Below are positions 1 to 6,119 of a stretch of 6,324 bases of DNA, one piece after another. This DNA comes from Bacillota bacterium (GTDB taxonomy: Bacteria > Bacillota_I > Bacilli_A > RF39 > UBA660), in contig JAEWBI010000050.1 in NCBI GenBank assembly GCA_023391185.1, forward strand, positions 1 to 6,324, read 5' to 3'. Both the position numbers and the translations under genes were made by a program. Within the stretch, counting starts at the first letter, position 1. Each line of letters opens with the position of its first letter. Under the pieces are notes generated by a model that worked only from the letters and a program-made list of their open reading frames with translations, was not told the origin of the DNA and made no database searches.

Positions 1-24
1 AAATAGGATTTGTCCTATTTTTTT
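1..24 (+). terminator. Intrinsic terminator of an upstream gene outside the window
   Basis: AAATAGGA (1-8) pairs perfectly with TCCTATTT (13-20) across a four-base TTTG loop. The 3' arm runs directly into TTTT (21-24), giving a seven-T tract at 18-24. This is the shape of a rho-independent terminator for a + strand gene that ends before the window. It isolates the htrA-like gene from upstream transcription. Confidence 0.8.
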
Positions 25-32
25 ATATTCAT

Positions 33-64
33 GTTCATAAAATCGTAACAAAAAGTTCACAAAA
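33..64 (+). promoter_or_regulatory. Three TTCACA-like hexamers at 11-bp period, possible response-regulator site
   Basis: TTCATA (34-39), GTAACA (45-50) and TTCACA (56-61) start exactly 11 bp apart, and each is followed by A-rich sequence. The outer two form a 9/10 direct repeat, GTTCAYAAAA (33-42 and 55-64), two helical turns apart. Tandem hexamers separated by 5 bp are the known layout of binding sites for OmpR/PhoB-family response regulators, for example the B. subtilis PhoP box. The B. subtilis CssR regulator of htrA genes is associated with a TTTTCACA motif. Assigning this site to such a regulator is inference, and in AT-rich DNA chance similarity is possible. Confidence 0.35.
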
Positions 65-87
65 AATTAATATTTTTTAAATACAAT
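56..87 (+). promoter_or_regulatory. Weak candidate promoter of the htrA-like gene
   Basis: TACAAT at 82-87 matches the -10 consensus at 5 of 6 positions, and TTCACA at 56-61 matches the -35 consensus at 5 of 6. The spacing of 20 bp is longer than the usual 16-18, so the -35 call is doubtful, or the promoter needs an activator. If the -10 is right, transcription begins near 93-95, almost on top of the RBS, so a start slightly further upstream is also possible. Confidence 0.3.
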
Positions 88-93
88 ATATTG

Positions 94-101
94 TGAGGTG
101 G
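94..101 (+). promoter_or_regulatory. RBS of the htrA-like gene; bears on start choice
   Basis: TGAGGTGG matches the anti-Shine-Dalgarno target through GAGGTG (95-100). Two ATG codons follow in tandem at 103 and 106. The GAGG core ends only 4 nt before the first ATG but 7 nt before the second. Usual spacing therefore favours the ATG at 106, which would remove one Met from the protein. Confidence 0.7.
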
Positions 102-102
102 T

Positions 103-1494
103 ATGATGGATAAAGAAGTAAATGATGTAACTAAAAAGAAAGAGAAGAAAGAAGAAAAAAAACAATTTTGCCCAGAGTGTGGAAACAGTATAGATAAAGA
201 TGATAAGTACTGTGAAAATTGTGGTAAAAAGATCGCAAGTATAAAAGAAGACAATTCTGATAATAGTATGGCTAATTTCGATGATAATGAAAATCAGGTT
301 ATTGATAATTTTTTAGATGATGATTCTGATAAAAAAAATTATTTTTTTAAGAATGAATTAAAAAAAGAAAGTGTTTCTTCAAAATCTAAAAATATAAATA
401 AAAAAGATTTTTCTAGCAAATTAAAAGATAATAACTTTGTTATTGCAGCCGTTTCATCTTGCATTACTTTGTTAATATGTATCATTTTTACTATAATATA
501 TTGTAATAATTTTATGAATACTAGTAGTACTGTAGAGACTGTTAATAAGGATGTAACTATAACTGATACAGGTATTGCTGAAGCAGTATCAAAAGTTTAT
601 GATTCAGTAGTAGTAGTAAAAACTTATGTGAAAGGTGAATTATATTCAACAGGAACAGGTTTTGTTTACAAGAAAGATGACAAAAATGGTTACATTTTAA
701 CTAATAATCATGTTATTGAAGAAGGTACAGAATTAAAAGTTGTTTTTACTGATCAAACAGAAACAACTGCAACAGTAGTTGGTACAGATGAGTATTCAGA
801 TATAGCTCTTTTAAAGGTTGATAAAGATAAAGTTAAAGCAGTAGCTGAGGTAGGCTCATCAAATGATATGAAAGTAGGGGATACAACTTTTGCGGTTGGT
901 GCACCACTTGATTCAACAGTTTATTCTTGGACAGTAACTAGAGGAATTCTTTCGGGTAAAAATAGATTAGTTGAAACAACAACTGGAAGCTCAACTTTTG
1001 GTTCTTCATCAAGTAATGTAATGGAAGTATTACAAACAGACACAGCGATTAATTCAGGTAATAGTGGTGGACCATTATGTAACGCTAATGGGGAAGTAAT
1101 AGGAATTACAAATATGAAGATTGCTTCATCATCAGTAGAAGGAATGGGATTTGCTATTCCTATAGAAACAGCAGTAGAGTATGCTGAAAAATTTATTAAT
1201 GGAGAAGCAATAGTTAGACCATATTTAGGAATTAGTATGTATGATATGTCTAACAGTATGCTTAGCACCACTACAGGTATTTATGTAGCAGCAGTAGAAA
1301 GTGGTAGCCCTGCAGATAAAGCGGGTTTCAAAAAAGGTGATATTATTACTAAAATAGGTGATACAAAAGTAGATTCTAGTTCATATTTAAAATATGAATT
1401 ATATAAGTATGATATAGATGATAAAGTAACTTTTACATATACTAGAAATAATAAAGAATATACAACAGATGTTACTTTGGGTAGTACAAATTAA
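103..1494 (+). CDS. Membrane-anchored HtrA/DegP-type serine protease with N-terminal zinc ribbon and C-terminal PDZ domain
   Basis: The product is an extracytoplasmic serine protease of the HtrA family, which degrades or refolds damaged secreted and envelope proteins. Its 463 residues run in this order. A Lys/Glu-rich start (11-20) precedes a zinc ribbon with CPEC (23-26) and CENC (37-40). An acidic, Asn-rich cytoplasmic linker follows (about 48-110), then one transmembrane helix (about 112-134). The chymotrypsin-fold domain (about 155-370) has His203 in TNNHVI, Asp233 in YSDIALLKV and Ser321 in GNSGGPL. A PDZ domain ends the protein (about 372-460; YLGI and SPADKAGFKKGD). All three catalytic residues are present, so it should be active. 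Topology is zinc ribbon inside, protease outside. The ATG at 106 may be the true start because of RBS spacing. The gene is monocistronic between two terminators. Homopolymer runs (8 A at 155-162 and 331-338) lie in the linker coding region but the frame is intact. The protease class is certain; the exact paralogue is not, so no symbol is given. Confidence 0.95.
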   Translation: MMDKEVNDVTKKKEKKEEKKQFCPECGNSIDKDDKYCENCGKKIASIKEDNSDNSMANFDDNENQVIDNFLDDDSDKKNYFFKNELKKESVSSKSKNINKKDFSSKLKDNNFVIAAVSSCITLLICIIFTIIYCNNFMNTSSTVETVNKDVTITDTGIAEAVSKVYDSVVVVKTYVKGELYSTGTGFVYKKDDKNGYILTNNHVIEEGTELKVVFTDQTETTATVVGTDEYSDIALLKVDKDKVKAVAEVGSSNDMKVGDTTFAVGAPLDSTVYSWTVTRGILSGKNRLVETTTGSSTFGSSSSNVMEVLQTDTAINSGNSGGPLCNANGEVIGITNMKIASSSVEGMGFAIPIETAVEYAEKFINGEAIVRPYLGISMYDMSNSMLSTTTGIYVAAVESGSPADKAGFKKGDIITKIGDTKVDSSSYLKYELYKYDIDDKVTFTYTRNNKEYTTDVTLGSTN

Positions 1495-1527
1495 ATAAAA
1501 AAAGGGGTTGTCCTCTTTTTTTATTTT
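1493..1527 (+). terminator. Intrinsic terminator after the htrA-like gene
   Basis: A hairpin with loop TTGT (1508-1511) has a 15-bp stem, 1493-1507 with 1512-1526. It contains GGGG against CCTC (one G-U pair) flanked by A-run/T-run pairs. The T-rich 3' side (1516-1522, then TTTT at 1524-1527) serves as the U tract. It overlaps the TAA stop at 1492-1494. Because A-runs flank the other side, it could also work on the minus strand, but there is no minus-strand gene here to end. It separates the HtrA transcription unit from the subtilase operon. Confidence 0.85.
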
Positions 1528-1570
1528 AAGTAGAATAATAAATTATACTGATGCATTAATTTAAAATATA

Positions 1571-1594
1571 TGGTACAATTATAAAAGATATAAT
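1571..1594 (+). promoter_or_regulatory. Candidate promoter of the subtilase-cohesin operon (extended -10)
   Basis: TGGTACAAT (1571-1579) is an extended -10 element: TG, one base, then TACAAT, 5 of 6 to consensus. No good -35 lies 16-18 bp upstream (ATGCAT at 1551-1556 is poor), which is tolerated at extended -10 promoters. A perfect TATAAT at 1589-1594 is a competing -10, but it also lacks a -35 and would leave a leader of only about 15 nt. Which one is used cannot be decided from sequence. Confidence 0.45.
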
Positions 1595-1606
1595 ATCGTG
1601 ATAAGC

Positions 1607-1612
1607 AGGTGA
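1607..1612 (+). promoter_or_regulatory. RBS of the subtilase gene
   Basis: AGGTGA (1607-1612) matches the Shine-Dalgarno consensus, with the AGG core 6 nt before the ATG at 1616. This fixes the start, which is immediately followed by a typical signal peptide. Confidence 0.7.
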
Positions 1613-1615
1613 ATT

Positions 1616-4372
1616 ATGAAGTACTTTTGTAATAAAAAATTAAAAATTTTTTTCGTTTTAATTGCGATATTTTTTGTGTCTTTTATTCAAACAGAAAGTA
1701 AAGATATTAATATAAAAGAATCAAAAAAACAAATGGTAATTAAAGAGTATATTAATAATAATGATAATTCAAGTTATCAAGAAGATGAACTTGTTGTTAA
1801 GATAGATTCTAATTTTAAAGGTAAAATTAGAGATTTAGAAGAAAAATATTCATCAAATTTCGAATACATATCTGATAATTTATATACTGTTAAATTTAAT
1901 TTAGATGATTATACATTTGATGAAATGATAAATAGTTTAAATAATGAAGAAGTTGTTAATTATGCTGAACCAAACTATTATTTTGAACTTGCAGTATCGC
2001 CAACAACGGAACCTTCTTATGATTCACAGTGGGCATTATATGATAGTGATTTTGGAATTAACTTAATGCCTGTTTGGAATGAAATAAGTGGTAATGAAGA
2101 AGTAACAGTAGCTGTTGTTGATACTGGTGTAAAATACGATCATACTGATCTTAATGATAGTATTTGGATTAATAATAGTGAAATTGCTGGAAATTCAGTA
2201 GATGATGATAATAATGGTTATATTGATGATTATTATGGTTGGAATTTTGCTGATGGTAATAATCAAATAAATGATACTAATGGGCATGGTACACATGTTG
2301 CTGGTATTATTGGTGCTGAAATTAATGATGTTGGAGTAGCAGGAGTAGTTCCAAATGTTAAAGTAATGTCATTAAAAGTAATCTCATCTGATGGAAATAT
2401 ATATCTTAGTGATGTTATTAGCGCTATTAATTATGCTACCTCTAAAGGTGTAAAAATATTTAATTTTTCTTTTGGTGGAGATGTTTATATACAGTCATTT
2501 AAAGATTTATTAGAAAGTAAGGATGCATTATTTATATGTGCAGCTGGTAATGGAGGTAAAGATCAAATAGGAGATAATAATGATGTAACACCATTTTATC
2601 CTTCAAGTTATGATTTAAATAATATAATATCAGTAGCAGCTACTGATATTAATGGAAATCTTGCTAGTTTTTCTAATTATGGATTTAATTCAGTAGATGT
2701 AGCTGCTCCAGGACAAGATATTTACAGTACTTATAATGTAGGTGGATATGTTTATTTAAGTGGAACTTCTATGGCTGCTCCCTTTGTAACTGCTACTGCT
2801 GCTTTATTATCATCATCCGACAGTAGGTCAGCTCTTAGTGAAGTGAGAGATAATATTATATCAGGAGTAAAAGATTTACCTAGTTTAAACGGCAAGTTGT
2901 CTACATCTGGTCTTATAGATATAAAACAAACATACAATAATTTTATGAATATAGTTGAATTTGATTCAGGTGATGGTAGTTTAGGTAATCCTTATATGAT
3001 AAGTAATGCAAGGCAGCTAAATGCTATAAGAAATAATCTTTCAGCTTCTTATAAACTATCAGCTAGTATTGATTTAAGCGGTTATGAATGGATGCCTATT
3101 GGTAGCGAAACAGAACCATTTACTGGAACTTTTGATGGTTCAGGTTATGAAGTTAGCAATTTAAATATAGATTTACCGAATGATTCTTATATTGGATTTT
3201 TTGGATATGTTACCAATAATGGACTTGTTAATCCAAATATATTTAATTTAAAATTAGATGTAGTTAATATAAACGGTAATGGTTATATAGGTTCATTAAT
3301 TGGTTATGGAGAAGATGTTAATTTAAATCAGATAAATGTTACAACAAAAATAACAGCCTCCTCTTCTTCAACAGGCTATATTGGAGGAATAGTAGGGTAT
3401 GCTGATAACAGTAACATCAGTAATTCATCAGTTAGTGGAATTATTTCTGGAATTGGTGGAAATATAGGTGGGCTAGTTGGATATTTAGATGGTGATATAA
3501 ATTATTCATATAGTGATGCTGATATATATGGAGATAATTATATTGGAGGAATAGTAGGTTATATAGTAGGTAACATACAAAATGTTTATAGTTTAGGTAG
3601 TATTATAGGAGATACTTTTGTAAGAGATACCGGAGGAATAGTGGGTTATCTATTTGGAAATTTAAGTAACAGCTATAGTTTAGGTATGTTAAAGCTAGAT
3701 CTTGATACTTTATATACAAATGTTGGATTATTAGTTGGAAGCAAAGATGGAAATGTAGTAAATAGTTATTATTATAATCCGTATAATTTTACTAATAATG
3801 ACATAGGCAATGATATTCCATTAGGTAGTTTATATAATATGGAAAGTTATACAGGATTTGATTTTGATAGTAACTGGCAAATAGGTGTAGATATTTTATT
3901 ACCAACTTTAAAGAACATAAATTTTACTACTTTAACAACTTTTAGTCTATCTAATGAAATGAGTGTAGATTTGAATGAAGATAGTAAAAAAATTGAAATA
4001 ATTTGTGACCCACTTTCTAATAGTAGGAGTAATTATCTTTATACTAGTGAAGATACTAATATAGCAAAAATAGATAAGTTTGGTATAATTACACCTATTA
4101 GTGAAGGTACAACAACTATAAATGTATATTCTATAGAACTAAATCAAATGAAGACTATAATATTAAATGTTACTAATAATGTAAAAGGTGATTTAAATAA
4201 TGATCATATAGTGACAACTACGGATTTAGTAATTTTAAGAAGATATTTGGCTGGTTTAGTAACGATTAATGATGAATTAAAAAGTAATGCTGATATAAAT
4301 GGTGATAAATCTATAACAACAACAGATTTAGTTCGTTTACGACGCTATTTAGCAGGTTTGGAGGAAATATAG
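1616..4372 (+). CDS. Secreted subtilisin-family (S8) protease with GLUG repeats, Ig-like domain and C-terminal type I dockerin
   Basis: This is a secreted serine endopeptidase of 918 residues, far longer than a plain subtilisin. In order it has a signal peptide (about 1-26; basic start, then a Phe/Ile-rich core), an inhibitor-like propeptide (about 56-124), and the S8 catalytic domain (about 135-440). Catalytic Asp169 is in VAVVDTGV, His224 in NGHGTHVAG, Ser385 in GTSMAAP, and the oxyanion Asn312 in CAAGNGG. An Asp/Asn-rich loop (196-205, DDDNNGYIDD) looks like a calcium site known from related subtilases. Next are a GLUG-type region (about 449-721), a Big_2-like Ig domain (about 770-853) and a two-repeat dockerin (858-917). 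The catalytic set is complete, so activity is expected after propeptide removal. There is no LPXTG motif or C-terminal membrane helix, so anchoring must come from another molecule. The next gene, 1 nt away, encodes a membrane-anchored cohesin. The substrate is unknown. Confidence 0.95.
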   Translation: MKYFCNKKLKIFFVLIAIFFVSFIQTESKDINIKESKKQMVIKEYINNNDNSSYQEDELVVKIDSNFKGKIRDLEEKYSSNFEYISDNLYTVKFNLDDYTFDEMINSLNNEEVVNYAEPNYYFELAVSPTTEPSYDSQWALYDSDFGINLMPVWNEISGNEEVTVAVVDTGVKYDHTDLNDSIWINNSEIAGNSVDDDNNGYIDDYYGWNFADGNNQINDTNGHGTHVAGIIGAEINDVGVAGVVPNVKVMSLKVISSDGNIYLSDVISAINYATSKGVKIFNFSFGGDVYIQSFKDLLESKDALFICAAGNGGKDQIGDNNDVTPFYPSSYDLNNIISVAATDINGNLASFSNYGFNSVDVAAPGQDIYSTYNVGGYVYLSGTSMAAPFVTATAALLSSSDSRSALSEVRDNIISGVKDLPSLNGKLSTSGLIDIKQTYNNFMNIVEFDSGDGSLGNPYMISNARQLNAIRNNLSASYKLSASIDLSGYEWMPIGSETEPFTGTFDGSGYEVSNLNIDLPNDSYIGFFGYVTNNGLVNPNIFNLKLDVVNINGNGYIGSLIGYGEDVNLNQINVTTKITASSSSTGYIGGIVGYADNSNISNSSVSGIISGIGGNIGGLVGYLDGDINYSYSDADIYGDNYIGGIVGYIVGNIQNVYSLGSIIGDTFVRDTGGIVGYLFGNLSNSYSLGMLKLDLDTLYTNVGLLVGSKDGNVVNSYYYNPYNFTNNDIGNDIPLGSLYNMESYTGFDFDSNWQIGVDILLPTLKNINFTTLTTFSLSNEMSVDLNEDSKKIEIICDPLSNSRSNYLYTSEDTNIAKIDKFGIITPISEGTTTINVYSIELNQMKTIILNVTNNVKGDLNNDHIVTTTDLVILRRYLAGLVTINDELKSNADINGDKSITTTDLVRLRRYLAGLEEI
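3188..3778 (+). repeat. Seven imperfect ~30-residue GLUG-type repeats inside the subtilase
   Basis: Repeats start near residues 525, 557, 588, 616, 642, 672 and 702, each with a core like YIGGIVGY followed by an Asn/Ser-rich turn and a short strand (for example NVYSLGSI). The DNA is also partly conserved: GGAGGAATAGTAGG recurs at 3383-3396 and 3545-3558, with a close copy at 3632-3645. The segment before them (about 449-520; GNPYMIS, then FDGSGYEV) is the lead-in commonly seen in front of GLUG repeats. Such repeats are predicted to stack as an extended beta-solenoid, known from bacterial surface and adhesin-like proteins including IgA1-peptidase relatives. A role as spacer or binding surface here is inferred. 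Confidence 0.75.
4187..4369 (+). other. Type I dockerin domain (within the subtilase CDS)
   Basis: Two calcium-binding F-hand repeats fill the last 61 residues. Repeat 1 has D859, N861, D863 and D870 (positions 1, 3, 5, 12). Repeat 2 has D893, N895, D897 and D904 at the same positions. Both share TTTDLV and LRRYLAGL. Positions 10-11, which set cohesin specificity in known type I dockerins (often Ser-Thr), are Thr-Thr in both, and positions 17-18 are Arg-Arg in both. This internal symmetry suits the known dual binding mode of type I dockerins. The two copies use different codons (AGA AGA against CGA CGC), so they are not a recent DNA duplication. Confidence 0.93.
4360..4364 (+). promoter_or_regulatory. 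RBS of the cohesin gene, embedded in the end of the subtilase gene
   Basis: GGAGG lies inside the last codons of the dockerin (Leu-Glu-Glu), 9 nt before the ATG at 4374. The subtilase TAG stop (4370-4372) is 1 nt from that ATG. Ribosomes ending on the first gene are ideally placed to start the second, so translational coupling and a near-fixed ratio of the two products are likely. Confidence 0.8.
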
Positions 4373-4373
4373 T

Positions 4374-6014
4374 ATGAAAAAAGTTAAATGGTTAATATTT
4401 TTGGTATTTCTATTAATACCATTTAAAGTAAGGGCTGCTAATTTTAACACATCACTAGGTTCTAATCAAGTAATAAATGCTGGTGATCAATTTACGGTAA
4501 CACTAAGTGTCTCTAATGCTGCTAATTTAATGGGAGTTGTTGGAACATTAGGCTATGATAGTTCTAAACTATCATTTGTTTCAGGAAGTGGAGTAAATGG
4601 ATATACTGTAACTGTAGGAACCAATGTTGTTGCGGATAGTACAGTAGGTAATTCTGGTTCATTTGGTTTTGCAACACTAACTTTTAGAGCAACAGGAAAT
4701 TTTGGTGTTGGTCAAAGTACTAATATTACATTTTCAAATATAACTGGTTCTGATGGTAACAGTGATGTGTCAGGGACAAGTAGTTCAGTTACAGTTACTG
4801 TTGCAATTCCTAAATCTTCTAATAATAATCTTTCAGCATTAACAGTAAATAATTCATTAGTTAGTGGTTTTAATTCATCAACTAGAGCATATTCATTAAC
4901 AGTAAATAATAATATAAGTTCTATTTCAATTGGAGCAACTGCTGCTGATAGTAAAAGCTCTATAAGTGGAATAGGGTCATATGCATTAAATGTTTATAAC
5001 AACACTTTTTATATTACAGTAACTGCTGAAAATGGTAGCAAAAGTGTATATACTCTAAATGTTATCAGAAAAGATTCAAATGGTTTATCAGCACCTTTAT
5101 CTACGAATAATCTTTTAGGGGCACTTGGTATTGAAGGATATGATATAGGTTTTGATCCAAATAAACTTGATTATTCATTAAGCGTTGAAAATAATATTTC
5201 AAGTGTTAAAATAACGGCTAATGCTCAAGATAGTAAATCAAAAGTTGAAATTGAAGGAAATATTAATGATTTACAAATAGGCGATAATAACATCAAAGTT
5301 ATTGTAACGGCCGAAAATGGAGATAGAAAGACTTATAAAATTGTAATAAAACGAAAAGAAGAAGGTCCAACAACAACACTGGGAGAATTAATAAAAGTTA
5401 TTGATTCTACTACAGCTAAACAAGTTAATGTTGATATTAAAGATGAAAATACTATAATAACTTCTGAAATGATATCAACTATTAAAAAAAATAGTAAAAA
5501 TATAACTGTAAATTATTATAAAGGAGATACAGTTATTTACAAATGGGAACTTAATGGAAATAACTTTGGAGATATTTCTTCTATGGATCTTGGCATATCT
5601 TTTGACACAAAAAATAAAGATAAAATAGCAAGTTTAACTAACTATGCAGACAACTTATATTTAAATTTTGCTTATAGTGGAGAGTTGCCATCAGAGACAT
5701 ATGTTTCGGTAAATGTATCTGATAAATATAGTGATGGTTCTATAGTGAATTTATATTATTATGATGAAGAAAGTGGCGAAATAACACTTGTATCTAATAA
5801 TTTAGAAGTAAAGAATGGTTATTTAAAATTTAATATTAAACATTGTTCAGAATATATTTTATCAATGTCTAATTTCATGGAAGAAGAAAATGGCTTTTCT
5901 ATTTATCAAATAATGTGTTATATTCTTGGAGTAATGGTTATTGGACTAGGTGGAAAAGTTATTTATGATTTAATTCGCCAAAGAAAACCAAAAGCAATAA
6001 TTCCAAATATTTAA
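4374..6014 (+). CDS. Membrane-anchored cohesin protein with two cadherin-like beta-sandwich domains
   Basis: This is a surface scaffold-like protein of 546 residues with no catalytic motif. A signal peptide (about 1-22; MKKVK, hydrophobic core, then VRAA) leads into a cohesin domain (about 24-144). Cohesin hallmarks are the start SLGSNQVINAGDQFTVTLSV, YDSSKLSFVSG, and ATLTFRATG before a final strand near 138-144. Two cadherin-like beta-sandwich domains follow (about 152-232 and 246-328), both with the family's closing pattern TAENGSKSVYTLNV or TAENGDRKTYKIVI. An unnamed beta-rich domain (about 334-497) ends in HCSEYILS. A single hydrophobic helix (about 510-533) and basic tail RQRKPK place the C terminus inside the cell. 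The protein therefore projects its cohesin outward at the membrane-distal end. It is encoded 1 nt after a dockerin-bearing subtilase, which is its obvious partner. There is only one cohesin, so it should hold one dockerin protein at a time. Cohesin is assigned from sequence pattern and is well supported by the neighbour. Confidence 0.9.
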   Translation: MKKVKWLIFLVFLLIPFKVRAANFNTSLGSNQVINAGDQFTVTLSVSNAANLMGVVGTLGYDSSKLSFVSGSGVNGYTVTVGTNVVADSTVGNSGSFGFATLTFRATGNFGVGQSTNITFSNITGSDGNSDVSGTSSSVTVTVAIPKSSNNNLSALTVNNSLVSGFNSSTRAYSLTVNNNISSISIGATAADSKSSISGIGSYALNVYNNTFYITVTAENGSKSVYTLNVIRKDSNGLSAPLSTNNLLGALGIEGYDIGFDPNKLDYSLSVENNISSVKITANAQDSKSKVEIEGNINDLQIGDNNIKVIVTAENGDRKTYKIVIKRKEEGPTTTLGELIKVIDSTTAKQVNVDIKDENTIITSEMISTIKKNSKNITVNYYKGDTVIYKWELNGNNFGDISSMDLGISFDTKNKDKIASLTNYADNLYLNFAYSGELPSETYVSVNVSDKYSDGSIVNLYYYDEESGEITLVSNNLEVKNGYLKFNIKHCSEYILSMSNFMEEENGFSIYQIMCYILGVMVIGLGGKVIYDLIRQRKPKAIIPNI

Positions 6015-6018
6015 ATTT

Positions 6019-6024
6019 TATAAT
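6019..6024 (+). promoter_or_regulatory. Possible -10 element ahead of the pyrophosphatase gene
   Basis: TATAAT is a perfect -10 hexamer just after the cohesin stop codon. The region 17 bp upstream (AATAAT at 5996-6001) is a poor -35. In DNA this AT-rich a single perfect hexamer is weak evidence. Read-through from the operon is an alternative source of transcript, because no terminator is visible between 6015 and 6119. Confidence 0.2.
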
Positions 6025-6103
6025 TTTAGAATAGCTATTCAAGATTCAAAAACAAATGAAAAACTCCTAATTAAAATAAAAAAAGTTTGTGAAAAAATAC
6101 TTG

Positions 6104-6109
6104 AAGGAG
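6104..6109 (+). promoter_or_regulatory. RBS of the pyrophosphatase gene
   Basis: AAGGAG at 6104-6109 is a strong Shine-Dalgarno match 10 nt before the ATG at 6120. This supports the chosen start, from which the conserved N-terminal family motif begins at once. Confidence 0.7.
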
Positions 6110-6119
6110 AAAATATATT

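Noticed and set aside
57..254. Minus-strand open frame of 65 codons over the start of the htrA-like gene
   Set aside because: It is antisense to the zinc-ribbon and Lys-rich coding region. Its Phe/Ser-rich translation simply mirrors the Lys/Glu codons, and the + strand protein has recognisable domains.
155..366. A and T homopolymer runs of 7-8 bases in the htrA-like linker as a phase-variation switch
   Set aside because: Runs this long are expected in DNA this AT-rich, the frame is intact, and nothing else points to a switch. A strain comparison would be needed to revive the idea.
921..1271. Minus-strand open frame of 116 codons inside the HtrA protease domain
   Set aside because: It lies entirely antisense to the catalytic Ser and nearby conserved regions, and its translation shows no recognisable family.
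2752..2937. Minus-strand open frame of 61 codons inside the subtilase gene
   Set aside because: It is antisense to the GTSMAAP active-site region, which is strongly conserved coding sequence on the + strand.
3377..3778. Repeated DNA considered as a CRISPR array or transposon repeat
   Set aside because: The repeats are in frame, imperfect and encode GLUG cores within one long protein. There are no unique spacers of uniform length and no transposase.
1616..4372. The operon as part of a cellulosome locus
   Set aside because: No glycoside hydrolase, carbohydrate-binding module, multi-cohesin scaffoldin or SLH domain is visible in the window. The only enzyme carrying the dockerin is a protease.
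1616..6014. Alternative genetic code (TGA read as Trp), considered because of the very low GC content
   Set aside because: Tryptophans in recognisable motifs use TGG, and no in-frame TGA interrupts any of the genes. The standard bacterial code explains everything.
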